Assembly (NCBI GenBank): GCA_035041965.1
Contig: JAPYMA010002823.1
Span: 1 to 64,000, forward strand
Direction of reading: 5' to 3'
DNA: 64,000 bases
DNA from: Anisakis pegreffii
Lineage: Eukaryota; Nematoda; Chromadorea; Rhabditida; Anisakidae
A model generated the notes under the pieces. That model was not told where the DNA came from. It ran no database searches and saw only the letters and a list, made by a program, of their open reading frames with translations. The translations under genes and the position numbers were made by a program. Positions 12,560 through 24,523 of this stretch are shown one piece after another. Within the stretch, counting starts at the first letter, position 1; each line of letters begins with the position of its first letter.

Positions 12560-13230
12560 TAATGGAGGTGATTTTATTGAGTGATTCTGATCTATAATAT
12601 TTCGGCTTATTGATATTAGAACGATTTCAAACGATGTTTTCAGCAAACAAATTTTTGAAACAATTTCTCACCTCGCATTCCCTCTGAATGCACTCAACAA
12701 CATCTATTTTCATAATTATTTTTCATTGCATCAGGTCTATAGTCATGACAGATGCATTATGACTGGATTGTAATCATATATGTTAGTGTTGATGAAAATT
12801 TCATTGAATTCGAAAGTGGCTGGCTACATTTCGCAAAAAAAATTTGATAGACGTCGATGTTATGCTCATTTTCGTCATGAATTCAAACGAATTCTCTAGC
12901 AACCTTCGCTCGTTAAATAGCAACCAGTGCACTATTTCATTACCATTTTTACTTTATGCATACATCTACCGTTCATTGCTGCTTCAATTTCATCCAATTC
13001 TTAACCAAATCTTTAATCGTTGCGGTCATTCATCACTAACGATTTTCAAAGTAAACAGTGGCCATGATCTTCTCCAGCAGTCCTATTCTCCTTGTTCCAC
13101 TCAAAATAGCATTTTCGATGATGGGGCCAATCAGTCAAGCCTGTAGGAAGATTGAATGCTGGTGTATGTGGAAATCGATGGAATTCATTAGTAAGAACAG
13201 TTTAGCTTGCGAATGTTACGATGATTATAG
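12560..13230. other. intergenic DNA, nothing recognised
   Basis: The open frame at 12844-13146 starts at TTG and has no domain-like pattern or splice support. Nothing else was seen. Confidence 0.4.
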
Positions 13231-13248
13231 AACATGATTAATTACATG

Positions 13249-13540
13249 AATTCAATGTTTGTTCTTCTCTGGCTGACTCCGTTTACGAAACTATTTAGAT
13301 TCATCACAAATAATACTTCAGCTAAATATAAATTTAGTGGAGAATTTTCTATACTTGCAATCGGACTGTGCGCAGCTTCCCATCTAACGATTGGTGTAGA
13401 TTATAGCTTTCTCATTGCCGGAATTGCGCACGATGGAAGAATTTTTTCGCCATATCCGTTGGATTTCGCCATATTTATATGTATGCTTCGAATCAGCATG
13501 TCAACGACATGTCTTCTACGATTTCACATATTATACGTCA
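13249..13540 (+). CDS. candidate exon of a serpentine (7TM) receptor
   Basis: A frame open from about 13234 to 13578 encodes two hydrophobic segments: LAIGLCAASHLTIGVDYSFL and, after a short polar loop (AHDGRIFSPYP), FAIFICMLRISMSTTC. The spacing resembles TM2-TM3 of nematode chemoreceptor-type GPCRs. A possible acceptor (AAATTTAG) precedes 13334 and a possible donor (GTCAGAATG) follows 13540. No other exons of such a receptor were found nearby, so this could be a lone pseudogene exon or chance. Confidence 0.3.
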
Positions 13541-13581
13541 GAATGATAAATATTAGTTCTTGCAATGCATTTTACCAATGA

Positions 13582-16500
13582 AATCATTCTTGAACTTCTT
13601 TTACTCTACACCAACACATTTTTTTTCAGCGATTTTGACTAGGAATCGCTGAATGTGGTCATGAAAATACCAAGACTATCAAGTTGCGGGTTTACAGTGG
13701 AGAAAACCGCTTTATTTAATTGATCGATTTTTTGTAAGAGATGCGTTTAATATTTCTGTGATCGGTTAGGTTTCAGTTTTCAGGTATGAGAAATTGCCTT
13801 CTTCATGCGTTTCATCCACTTCCATTGAGTGGTAGTGAAATTGATCGTTAAATTATATCGTTCATTACATTCCACCTGACGAACTGTTGGACATTTATCC
13901 CCATTATTGTCCAACGTCTTTTCATTCTTCAGTGGATCATGAATTACAGTTATCACGTGCATTCCTACTAAAAAATATTTCTAGAAAAGAGCTTAAAGTG
14001 GTTTGTTCTATGAAAAGTCGCACTTGTCTATCCAAATATTACTTAGCTGATGCTACATCTGATTAGTCCATTGTTACTTTATTACTTATCTTCTTTCGTG
14101 AAAGAAGAACGTGAATTTGTGAAGCTCCGCTGTGCTTCATGCATTTTATAATCTATGCATATGCACCTATATCACTTGGTTGATTTTCGTTCTTATTTCT
14201 CGCAAACAATTCAAACTGCAATGACATTCCTCTAACTCCTTATGACTTCAAATTTTGACCACTTTGGCCATGAATTTCCATCCCAAAGAGACCCTTCACT
14301 TCAAGATAATTTACTCTTCAAACTCTTTTTAGCATATAGATTGGCCATCAAAGTGCTCATTTACTTGCGTTCTTCGCCGAATCAGTCCACTAACATTGAG
14401 TACGCACGAAATTTCTTGATGTGTTTTGTTAAGTATCCATTTTTGAAATGAGTGGCTGTTCACTTTTGATAATAGAATGGAAACATTCAAGTTCATCATG
14501 AATGCACCCAAACAGTTTTCATCGCTTGAACTTCTCACAGCAAAGCAGTAGCTGTAAGTAATTGAAATTTATACAACTGTTGCAATATTTTAAGAATTTT
14601 TTGAATTTTTTTGGAAATTTTTGTAAAATTGAATTTTTTAACGTAAATTTTGCAAACATTTGTTATTATAAATATTTTCACTGTATCACACACAGTTGGA
14701 ATTATCGTATATTTTCAATGCAACACTGAAGAATGTATTCGGATTAATTGCATGAGATCGCTGATTCATTTTTAGTTGAACTACAATTACCTAAGTGTAT
14801 TCATTTGAACGTTAGTTTCTTTTATTAAGCAAAATTTATTCTGCGTATGGGATAGTGCGAAACTTCAGTCAATTATGATGCATTCTTGATGGATTCAGCT
14901 AATAAACTTCAGTTTTCATTGTCATTTTCCAAGGAATTGAAGTACAAATTAGCAATGTGTGGATGAGATTTCAGTCAATAAATGGTCATCTCATTACGTT
15001 CTCGGAATAACACAAGTTGAGTTGGTCATAGCTGATCCATTCCAACGCAACTATTTTTATTTCTGTTCCGTCTCTTCATATTTTGATTTCAATTTTGACC
15101 TTTGCAAAACATTAATTCATTGCGTTTTCTGCATATTCGCTTTTCTTTTGTACTGAATGATTTTTATTCGTTCTCTGTTCTATGTTCACAAGTTTATTGG
15201 AGTATGTTCATAAGTTTATTGGATATTTCAGCAATTCTTCTAATTTGAACTTTACGCTTGACGACCATCCATGTGTTTTTTTCATACAATTTCTGCTTTG
15301 CGTTTTCAACATTTGAAAATAATATAGCACCTTCCATTATTATCCGATATTGAGAAGGTGCTTTCGTAAGAGAAGAGGCAATGGAAGGCTCAGTTAGTGA
15401 CTACGTTTTTCGATTTTTGTGCACCGCTTTGGTGATTTGTTTTAGTGCGTAGTGCAAATTTCGTCGTTTTGAAGATAATTATACAAGAGAAGTTAGGTTG
15501 ATAGAAGAATGGAACAGTTGCTGAAAATGATGCACGATATTTACGTTAGTCGAATGACGTGACACAGTCAAATTAATACCTGCTCTGTTCACTGAGAATA
15601 TGAATTCCTTAACGGTATAATGCATTAAAGTGCGATTTATTGCTAAAAAAGTACGATTTATTGCTACAAAAAATGTTCGGTTGCTGTGATGGCATCACTA
15701 ACTCTGTAAGGAAAGAAATCTGCCTTATTGCCCGAGTGTACATTTTGTTAGTAATAAATGAGATAGTTCGAATAAATGAGACAGTTTTTAATACGAAAAT
15801 TCAATCAATCTGATGCCTTTACTGTCATGCTAGTTCGCCATTTATTTATCTGCTGAGAACACACTAACTTGTGGATGACTTTGAAGATGTCATTACCATA
15901 CGAAGAAATGTTACTGAACGTTGTTGCATGCAGGGGAATTCCACCTATGAAGAGTAGCTTTGATGTCTTACTCAATAGGCTTATCATTCCGAATTTAATA
16001 TTGTATCAGGAAGCGGGATCCATTTAATCGTAAAATTTTGATTGTCGGCATGACCGAGATTAAAAACAGCATAAATTATAGAAGAAATGATCATGGAATT
16101 ACGGAGTCGTCCGTAATTTATGACGAATTACCGGTGTTGTACTGGTGTGCACACCGTTTTTGGAAGATCCAGAGGGTGTGTATTCGATTTAGCGCTGATC
16201 CAAAATCTTTGTTGAACTCTGTTATGGTTTTGAGGAAAATTCAGAAGGGAGAGGACAATTAAAGATTTTGACACTTCCCCCGGGGTTATGTTTGCAAAAC
16301 GCTCTAGGCAATTAAATGATGCAATCAACTTTATTCGATGTTTTGAAGTATTTTGCCGAAGAAACTAGAATTTGCGTGTATTTAATTAGCTGTAAATGAT
16401 CAGTTCTGTAATGATTTTTGCGTGTAACACAAAAGTGAAAATATTTTTTCCTAAACAGGAAAGCGTAAGCAATCTGTAAACGAAATATCCTCTCAATATA

Positions 16501-16680
16501 TGCTCTACTTCAACTTTTCTAAATATTTGAAATAATGTTGCCAAAATGGAAACGTTGAACTGTAAAAAGTTAAGCCCGTTCGCAAAAGTATCTTCGTAAT
16601 ATTGCTTAAATTTGATGCAACTTGTATCCCACGTGAATTTGGATGAGAAGATTGAATCTTTTTCATTTTTTTTTCAGCAG
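13582..16680. other. intergenic DNA with small duplications
   Basis: No supported gene. Three short imperfect tandem duplications occur: about 22 bp at 15182-15225, about 21 bp at 15629-15670 and about 18 bp at 15749-15786. An open frame at 16038-16259 is of unknown meaning. Confidence 0.4.
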
Positions 16681-16689
16681 TTTTTTAAA

Positions 16690-17133
16690 GTGATTTTGAG
16701 CGATTCGAATATCACAAACTGAGATGTATTATTGTTGATTATCCATCCATCGATGAGGATACGAACAGTGTGTGGTATGCTTTTTCGTTATATAAGCTGA
16801 AATTATTATGTAGTATTCATTTCACGTTGAAATTTCATCTTCTTCGTATTTAGTTGCACTCTTGTTTTGGACAAGCTTCAGTTGCAAAATAGTGAAACAG
16901 ACACGTACATAAGTATTTGGTATGTGGGTGAAATACACAAGTGCTGAGAATGAAACATGCATCGAGGAAATTGCTTTGAATGTTGACAAAGCCAAGAAAC
17001 CTCTAGAAAATCACACTGATTTTAGAAAACTTGCTTCGTAAAGCAACATCATTACACTGATTGTGAGAGATGGAAAACTAAAAATCGTTGATTTGAATGA
17101 TGAACCACGAGGAATGAAGAAAGGCAGAGTATA
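16690..17133 (+). pseudogene. broken coding region or unresolved multi-exon gene, unknown family
   Basis: Several plus-strand segments read like protein: FERFEYHKLRCIIVDYPSID with EDTNSVWYAF after a run-in acceptor near 16690; LQNSETDTYISIWYVGEIH after a good acceptor (AAGCTTCAG, about 16880); SAENETCIEEIALNVDKAKK to about 17037; then, past one in-frame TAA, IITLIVRDGKLKIVDLNDEP to the stop at 17133. The second and third segments are in different frames, and the third and fourth share one frame split by the stop. That suggests a decayed gene, although unusual splicing could remove the breaks. No known domain is recognised. Confidence 0.35.
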
Positions 17134-17139
17134 AAGGAT

Positions 17140-18230
17140 AGACAGAGTTTCTGAAAACCATCTTTTATTCAGCAACACACTTTGTGATTAGTGCTTTAGA
17201 TAAGTGAAACAACTTTACGCTTCCAAGCTGATTCCATTGTATCATTAGTCTCATTCCTCCAAAGCTCTAGTAGCATGCGAAGAGCGTGAGAACATGAGAA
17301 TCATGGATATGAGATGGTGAAATTAAATAGGAGATTCGTTTTGCATCAATTCTTTTGTTAATTCGTTGGCGATATTATATACGGAAACCATTCTGATCCT
17401 TTTTCATCTCTATTCATGTGGAATTTCAATTGCGATTGATTTGCGATATTTTCATTTTCCTCTCACATTCACTTCTTTCTGAAGATATTTATTTATGGAC
17501 CGATGAATTGCGATTCAGCAGACTGTAATTGATGTAATTTGACTTCTGATTCTTTGGCGTTATTGGCAAAACACTGCGGTCATCACCAAACAATAAATGC
17601 GATGATTCTTGCGTCGATATTAATAATGGTATCCCGATTTAAGTCATTAGAAAGCGCTTCAAATGCTTCCACAAATAATTCTTTGGATATAGCATCGCCT
17701 TGGCTTGCATCTTTTCAGTTAGGATTATACATGGTTCACTTAAACAGCATAATATTAGTTGATCATCGATAACTGAGTTCTTGTGGTATTTTAGCTTAAC
17801 ATAGAACACAATTATTCAAAGCAGTTGCGACGAATTTAACTTTATCAAACTGTTGTTGAAAAACGCGATCAAAATTCTAAATCAATTTTTAAAACATAAT
17901 TATCACTTAATCAGCACGAGTTGCGCAGAAAATATGTATTTAACTGATTACAAGTCAGTGATTTTAAAACGAAAACCTACATCTAAAAGTTGCCATAGGT
18001 TCTCACTGACATCTTATTATTTCTAACACATTCTCATCTCTTTTCTGCACTGTTTTTTTCTGAATCTGCGTTTTATGAGAGCTCATGTGCATTCCTATCA
18101 GTGATACTTAAGCTCTGAAGCCAAAAGAAACTTTTTTTGGCTCCCTCAAAAGAACATCGCAGCAACATTCAGTAGCTGTAGTTGAAATCGGCACGATGAT
18201 TCATTTTCCGGATCCAGATTGCTGAACAAA
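17140..18230. other. intergenic DNA, nothing recognised
   Basis: No coding, RNA or element signal seen. Confidence 0.4.
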
Positions 18231-18233
18231 AAC

Positions 18234-18490
18234 AGGGCAAAGCAAAAACTGGAGTTGGAGCTGAAATTTTAAAAATGCAGAACTGCAGCCGAAGCCGGAG
18301 TCGAAATTCTGAATCTTTAGAAAATTTTAAGAAAATGCAGAGCTCAAGCTAAAGCAGGATCTGAAATTCTAAAAAGTGTGAAGCTGGAACAGGAGCCGAA
18401 CTTTCAAAAGATGTTGAGCCAGATCTGGAGCCAGAATCGGAACTGAAAATTTTAAAAATATGGAGCCAGAGGCGAAGTTGAGTGAATTTT
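18234..18490. repeat. degenerate tandem repeat (GGAGCC/GAAATT motif)
   Basis: About four diverged copies of a roughly 60-bp unit built from GGAGCTGAAATTTTAAAAAT-type words and AAGCCGGAG-type words follow each other. Copies differ strongly, so the array is old. No protein is encoded. Confidence 0.6.
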
Positions 18491-19253
18491 TTTAACTTAG
18501 GCGCCTCACTGATTTATAATTACATTGTAGTAACTGTCCGTTATAAGCGAAAAAGTTTTCAAATAAAGTAATTAAGGAATATTAATTGTCTTTGCAACAT
18601 GCGGAATAATAAATTCAAATTTGGAAATAATCCTGAATTAATTCGAACGGCTTATCTCAACGTACGTTTAGCAAAAGTCTAGGTGCATATGGTTACTGGC
18701 ACAGTTGTACACGGAATAAAATATGCAGCTATCTCAGAGTAGCAGATATTTGAAGGAGGGTAAAAGTACAGTAGTTTACCAGTTTTCCAAAGGGAGTGCA
18801 GGTACAGTAGTATACCAAAAACTTCAAGCAAAACGTTATCACTGAGCATCTTCAAGGGTAGTGTATATCACAACAGTTATTAGAACAAAAAATTGTTCTA
18901 ATACTACGATAATGATTGTCTTTCGATACGAGACGTGCATATTCCAGTGAGAATGAATTTATGCCACGAGTGTATGACTGGTGAATAGTTCAAAATCATC
19001 CAGCAGAAAGATCTTGTCTATGCCATCAACACATAAAAGATTGATATATGCTCCCGCAATGTTTGTTCAAGAAGAACCTCAATATTTTGCATGGAACTTA
19101 TATAACCTTACGACAGTGAATTCAAATTCAGTTGCAAACTGCTGTCTGGGAAAAGTTTCATTCGTTTTTTTCCCATCGAAAAACTGACTGATAATAGTAT
19201 GCTCCAATCAATCCTTTAAAATAACGTTGTTGATGCCATAAATTGTTCTGCAG

Positions 19254-19460
19254 CAATCACTGCTGTCACGAAACGAGTCGCTGTACTAGTTCTGTCCAGT
19301 GTGTTCTCAGAAAGTGAACAAATTTTACAGATGACCGCTCAGTCATTCGAATCGCGACTGCTGCGAAAGTGCGAAGAAAAGTTCGGCAGATCAATGGATA
19401 TTCCTGAATGCCTTCCGATTCTATCGCAAGTAATCGAACTCGAAAAGCAAGGCGTTTACA
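19254..19460 (+). CDS. candidate exon of an unrecognised gene
   Basis: After a strong acceptor (GTTCTGCAG) a frame opens with TAVTKRVAVLVLSSVF and continues through ESEQILQMTAQSFESRLLRK, CEEKFGRSMDIPECLPIL and SQVIELEKQGVYKC. This is an amphipathic, helix-like pattern with exon-like codon choice. The 3' border is uncertain: GT dinucleotides at about 19430 and 19459 are weak donors. It lies 300 bp before the GPCR start but does not join it in a sensible way. No domain is recognised. Confidence 0.4.
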
Positions 19461-19591
19461 AGTGCACGACAGCAAATAGTTCTCGTTTGTTCCTGTCCTT
19501 TTTTCATCTTTTCAGTTTTTCGCTCTCTTCAGAAGTTGGCCGATAAAAATCGTCAGTTCCATTCATGTCACTCATAGTTCGATTCATCTAA

Positions 19592-19620
19592 TTACCAATG
19601 ATGAATATCATCATTGGTAA
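19592..19620. repeat. perfect 13-bp inverted repeat
   Basis: TTACCAATGATGA at 19592-19604 is mirrored at 19608-19620 around the 3-base spacer ATA. It could act as a transcription terminator-like hairpin or be a small palindrome scar. Confidence 0.7.
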
Positions 19621-19757
19621 GTGTTGTGAACGTCAATGATGAGTGAAACTTCATGTCATTAGTTTTTTTGGGTGCATCTGGACCATTCAGAATCGATACT
19701 CAGGATAACGTACTTTTTTTTCTGGTCAGCTGGTAGACAAGAAAACGTGTTCGAAAC

Positions 19758-22700
19758 ATGAATTTCTCCAGTATTTGGGATGGTCTAATTGAAGCAGTTG
19801 AACCTAGTTTGTGCTTATCGCCAGTAACTTCTCTTGTATTGCACAGCGTATCAACTATAAAAAGGTTCACCTAAGATGATCGTTTCTGCAGAATTATGCC
19901 CAGGGTATTCATACGGTCAAAATAAAGACAAATACGATTGTTCACTTTTCAGTATCTTAATGATTTGGACGAATCACTTTTTTCAGTACGTACGTGTGCA
20001 CATAATGTAGAATATGATTCCGAATGCGGTCAATTTGAGAGGTACATCAACCAATTTGCAATGCCATTTTTGCAATTACTATGTCTTTCTGGAAACGTTC
20101 TGAATCTACTTATATATCGACTTCCTTACTTCGATGGCAGCTCTTCAGTACATTTCTTAAGAGCGAAGGCACTCGCCAACCTGGTATTTGTGCAGTCCAG
20201 ACTTCTTGAAGTACATTCATATCTTTCTTCAACCTTCTTGTCATTTTTTAAAACATAATCTGAAGCAGCATTTCATCCGGTTAAATAGAAACAATAGCTT
20301 TCGATTTCAAATTCAATAGAATTTCTGCAACCTTGCATGAACAATTGTTCAAAATAAATGCGAATTTTTCATGTTTTTCGTAGTGTAATGTTTGTTTCTT
20401 GTGAACGATTTGGTGCATATCAAACGGCCGTTTCGAACACAGGGAGTAGGGTGAGGGGATGAGTGCTTGGTCAGGTATAGGGATGTAGACTGCTGATAAA
20501 GGAAAAAACAAGAGCATGTGAATGGCGACGATTTCCTGTAAATGATAGTTTTGACTGAATGGAATTCTAGCATGCATTACGTGACACGAACCAAAGTCAG
20601 TCTGGTTCGAATGAAACTTGTGACTATATTTATTACTCATAGTTAAAGTACTAAGACATTTCATCTCACTACAAAGTGATCTTAGAAATTCTCGTAGACT
20701 GAAAGACCAATAACTCGTGCGCACTGATTTATTCAGATCAGTCGTTAACTTTTGTGGATGATGATTCTCTAGAGCTGTGAATGACTGCAGTTCTCTCACG
20801 TATTATATGTTCTATGTTTCCTGTTGTTAGTTCATCCATTTTATTCACCTCCAACGATGCAGTAGGATAATATTGATTTCTCCTTCCAGGTTATTCATGC
20901 CTGGACACTGGAACCCCATGATTCATTTGAGCCTCTTTATTGGCAAACGAAACCGTTCGTTATTACAGCTGCCAATATCAGTGGAACGATTTCGACTTGG
21001 TAAGTAGCTTTAAACTTAAGCTCAATGAGCATTTCAAAAAAAAACTGATTTTACCGTCCAGTTGAATTGAGTTCACAGCGAAGGATGATTGGAAACTGAA
21101 AATTCATGTTGAATGCTGTGAAATTTAAAAGTGCATTTCATGCATCATTGCTTCATTATTAAATTTCATTCGCGTAACCCAGTAAAAATATGCAATAAAT
21201 TTAGAAACTTATTTATTCGAGTATTGATTATTTCATTCATCTAATGAATAAATACTTCAGGATGACTCTCCTGGTGACAATCGAAACTGTTTTATGCGTG
21301 CTTATGCCATTTCATTTTCGACAATTCTGCACCAAACGGCTCACACTAATATTATTATTGTCATCTGTTTTTCTCAGTTCAACATTACATCTAACATTTA
21401 TATACACAAATTCAGTAATTGAGACACCAATCATCCAAGAAATACGTTCAAATCCGTCGACCAGCTGCTACCGACTCGTGGTTCGGTATTCGATGCAGAT
21501 TTCCTCTGGTGCTGTCTATGAAAAGCTTTATTATTGGACACAGTTACTACTGTCAATCGTTATTCCCACAATTGTGATGCTGATCTGCTCGGTTTTGATC
21601 GTTACACAATTTACATTCAAGGTTCCTTAGTTGTTTCGCGTAAACAGCAACTTCCAAGCTTACTTCATTCAAAATTCCAATAGTCTGGCTAATTATGAAC
21701 GATGATCAATCACACTGACTAATCGAATTGGTCTGTTTTCCCAAATTGCATCCGATGAGAATTAATCGCCCTAGTTCGCTGATCTCGAATGCAGAAGACT
21801 GTAATTTTTTTGAAAGTACTGCCAAAGACGTATTAAAGGGGAAAAAGGGTTGAACATTTCAATCATTACCTGTTTTTGTCCAAATCAGTTTGGAGAACCA
21901 CTCGAGCGTATTTTTGTGAAAGAATTTAGAGGTTTATAAATTAACTGATTGTGCATATTGGTAAACTGTATTTGGGAAAAAGGTATATTTGAGAGCGAGG
22001 AATTTACGACGGGGAGTGGAACATATGCGTCCCAATTTTTTTCAGGTGTGATTTAGTAGGGCAGAAGAATTGTTTGATAAATTACGGCACTTTCCTTACC
22101 TTCAATAAGTGGTGCTGTAATTCAGGAATTAGGTGAAGCGTTCAGTCAACGTCGAAAGTGTGTTATAAGAATGACAGTTGCAACAACACTTTCTCATCTT
22201 CTGCTCGAAGGACCAGCTTTATTAACGTTCGGTGCTGCTGCACTCAAAGGTACGCCATTCGACCGTGTTCGTCCTATTTCTCTCCTACTTTCTGAATTGA
22301 ATGCTGTCGTTTCAAACTTTGGTTGATCGCGTCAAAGTCATTTGCTCATTAAAAATCCATGAAAAGTCCCCTCATTAGTGTTCCGTTATGTAATGTCTTA
22401 CTAACACGTTTTTCTAATTTTATGCAAATGTACTCGTACTGGATAGACAGATAGTAACTGTTTCGTCCTACTTGGAGCGTCATGAGCACTTTCATGCTCA
22501 TGTCATCCCAACAAGCAGTTTGGTATTTTCGAGGGAATAGCTTCTGCTGTATCACTTATTGAAATATACCTAGCCTAGTGACTACAACCAATATTAGTGC
22601 GTTGTTCCCAGTGATGGAGAATTTTGGAAAAAGTGGCGCAGTTCATGCTGTCATGTTTGCCCAGAATTGCTCGCTTACTGCTCTCCTTACGATAACAGTG

Positions 22701-23330
22701 CTTTTGCGATTGCTTGCTCATCGCTCATGGTCGTGAGCACGAGCTGCTCAATGCTCCTGCTTACATTTTACTCAAGCGCTCATAAACACCCCAGCACTAG
22801 TGACTGGGGCACTTGCGATTTTTTAGCAAACGTATTGCTCGCGATCTGATCAAGAGTTTTTTTAGCTGCTCATTTTCAAGGTTCTCTTTTTGAGCAGAGT
22901 TGCTCACACTTCTCACCATAAAGAAGTGGCTCGCTGACTGCTCATGTTCGCATTTTGCTGATGTGTTCACGAATCCCCTTTTCTATTCACTCGATTCGTG
23001 ATCTTCACTCATTCAGGCTCGGGCAGTGCCAATCATAACACAACAATGTGCATGCTAAATCATGGCAACAACCTGCTGTCAGTGTTCAATGCAACAATAC
23101 CATTCTTCGTATTTTTGGCGTGTAACGAACAATTTCGACACATGACATGTATTTATGTGAAAGCACATCTGATACTGAATCAAGCAAGAAAACACACATT
23201 TATCGCCGAAACTGCATGTCGACGACAACGAACCACGACAACGTTGCAAGGCAGACCTGATCCTTACGAGCCACGTTTACTACTCAACAGCAATCAACAC
23301 TCATTGCTCGTCAAAACTTTCACCAGATAG
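19758..23330 (+). CDS. rhodopsin-like (class A) nematode GPCR, complete
   Basis: Six exons join in phase to 410 residues: 19758-19823, 19953-20210, 20890-20999, 21261-21621, 22126-22249 and 23017-23330 (TAG). The start ATG 19758 gives an extracellular N-terminus with an N-F-S glycosylation site. TM1 holds the LCLSGNVLNLLIY signature (GN...L). TM3 ends in TIETVLCVLMPFHFRQFC, where ETV stands where D/ERY is usual. TM5 is LLLSIVIPTIVMLICSVLIV, TM6 follows RRKCVIRMTVATTLSHLL, and TM7 is NNLLSVFNATIPFFVFLACN with an N-A-T-I-P form in place of NPxxY, followed by a basic tail of about 60 residues. The layout is like nematode neuropeptide-type (FMRFamide-receptor-like) orphans. The ligand cannot be inferred. 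Intron 5 contains the GCTCA-rich repeat. Confidence 0.9.
20281..20799 (-). other. long antisense open frame inside GPCR intron 2
   Basis: A frame of 172 codons is open on the minus strand entirely within the intron 20211-20889. Its first codon is GTG; the first ATG would leave about 127 residues. The composition is unremarkable, with no domain, signal peptide or repeat. By length alone it is unusual for AT-rich DNA, but I do not support it as a gene. Confidence 0.15.
22660..22990. repeat. GCTCA-rich dispersed repeat, copy 2
   Basis: This lies inside intron 5 of the GPCR. It is dense in GCTCA/TGAGC words and contains GCTCATGGTCGTGAGCACG followed by AGCTGC, closely matching the core of the copy at 5.2 kb. 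Open frames crossing it are artefacts. No clean ends can be defined. Confidence 0.5.
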
Positions 23331-23900
23331 CATATCTCAAAACAGTAAAGCTTTACTCTGAACATTTTCGATCGGTTCGACTTCATCACTTGCATATTCT
23401 GTTGCATTTTCATTCTTCACTGATGATCAATGACTATTCATTTTGTGCTGAATAACATCGATTATGGAACCTCATTTTCGATTATAATTGCAAAAATGGC
23501 AGAAAGATTTCGTAAAGTTCCTTACATCCTCTGAGAACCGGCTGTTGGTCTAATACAATGCAGCTAACCATAAGACCGAACTGGTAGCGCATTCTAGATT
23601 GGTCGTAGCAGTGAACGGCATGTTGAATGTCAATATTCAGGCATTAAAACATATATGAAGACAAATTATAGTAAAATTGATAATGGTGTTTCGACTGATT
23701 TCCTTAATGATTTCATTGTTCCGTACTCCTGTGAAAATTATCATTTTTCACACAGAGACCTCTGGAAGTCGCAAATTATAAACAGTGCCGTGGTTTTGCT
23801 CAAATCAGTGATGCTTCTGTACGACAGTTCATTTGAACTATTTTCCCCTCCTTCGTCTCAGTTCATTCTCTGTATAGATGAGTGTGTTAGGAAGAAAAAA
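23331..23900. other. intergenic DNA between convergent genes
   Basis: This lies downstream of the GPCR on plus and of the cysteine-rich gene on minus. A plus-strand ATG frame at 23655-24062 (135 codons, arginine-rich end) is probably the shadow of the minus-strand frame at 23.9-24.1 kb. Confidence 0.4.
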
Positions 23901-23904
23901 AAAT

Positions 23905-24080
23905 CAAAGATGAAATTTCGCAGTCGAAGATCACGCCGCCTTCAGAAATGTCTGAGACGGGGTCCTCGAAATTCGCCGTTCCCCGCAACACATTACTTTG
24001 ACCCGTATCAGCCCTACTCATTTGAAATTCATCCGTTTCGTACTCTTCCACTACTTTTATGAAGCTGCTAGCTAATAGTG
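23905..24080 (-). CDS. candidate acidic exon on minus strand
   Basis: Minus-strand residues read VEEYETDEFQMSRADTG, SNVLRGTANFEDPVSDIS, then EGGVIFDCEISS. This is an acidic, tail-like sequence with exon-like codons, after an acceptor-like TAGCTAGCAG. It could be an alternative 3' exon (cytoplasmic tail) of the cysteine-rich gene ending at 24524, or an unrelated exon. The opposite strand is also open and arginine-rich, so the coding strand is not certain. Confidence 0.3.
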
Positions 24081-24523
24081 GTAGTAACGGTTTTTCTCGC
24101 ACTGTGTTATTTTGCATTGTCATATTTATTCAGATGCTTGAATTTGTGCACTTTCATTTGCCTATTTTTTTGTTCAATTTCTTTGCAGAAACGAAATCTT
24201 CTAGGTAGCACAAGTGCGTCACATTCTGGTTGGAGGTTCATCGTAGATTTATCACTGCATTTCACACAAATCGAAAGAAACTTTTAATGATTGACGTTTA
24301 GAGCATCCTATAACGATTAGTGCTGAACAAAGCAATACCAGACTAGAAATACTATGAGAAACAAAAATTGAAACGCACATGTCCGCACAAAACCCGTATA
24401 GGTATATAATAACAACAAGCAAATGTTGATAAAAACGATAAGCAACATTCTGTATGATTCAAGAACGTTTCATTCAATTGAATTTCCACATTCCCCAAGT
24501 AGATGTGAACCATAACTCAAAGG

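Noticed and set aside
21888..21902. GAGAACCACTCG, resembling a 3' hAT end
   Set aside because: No partner left end upstream within a plausible distance.
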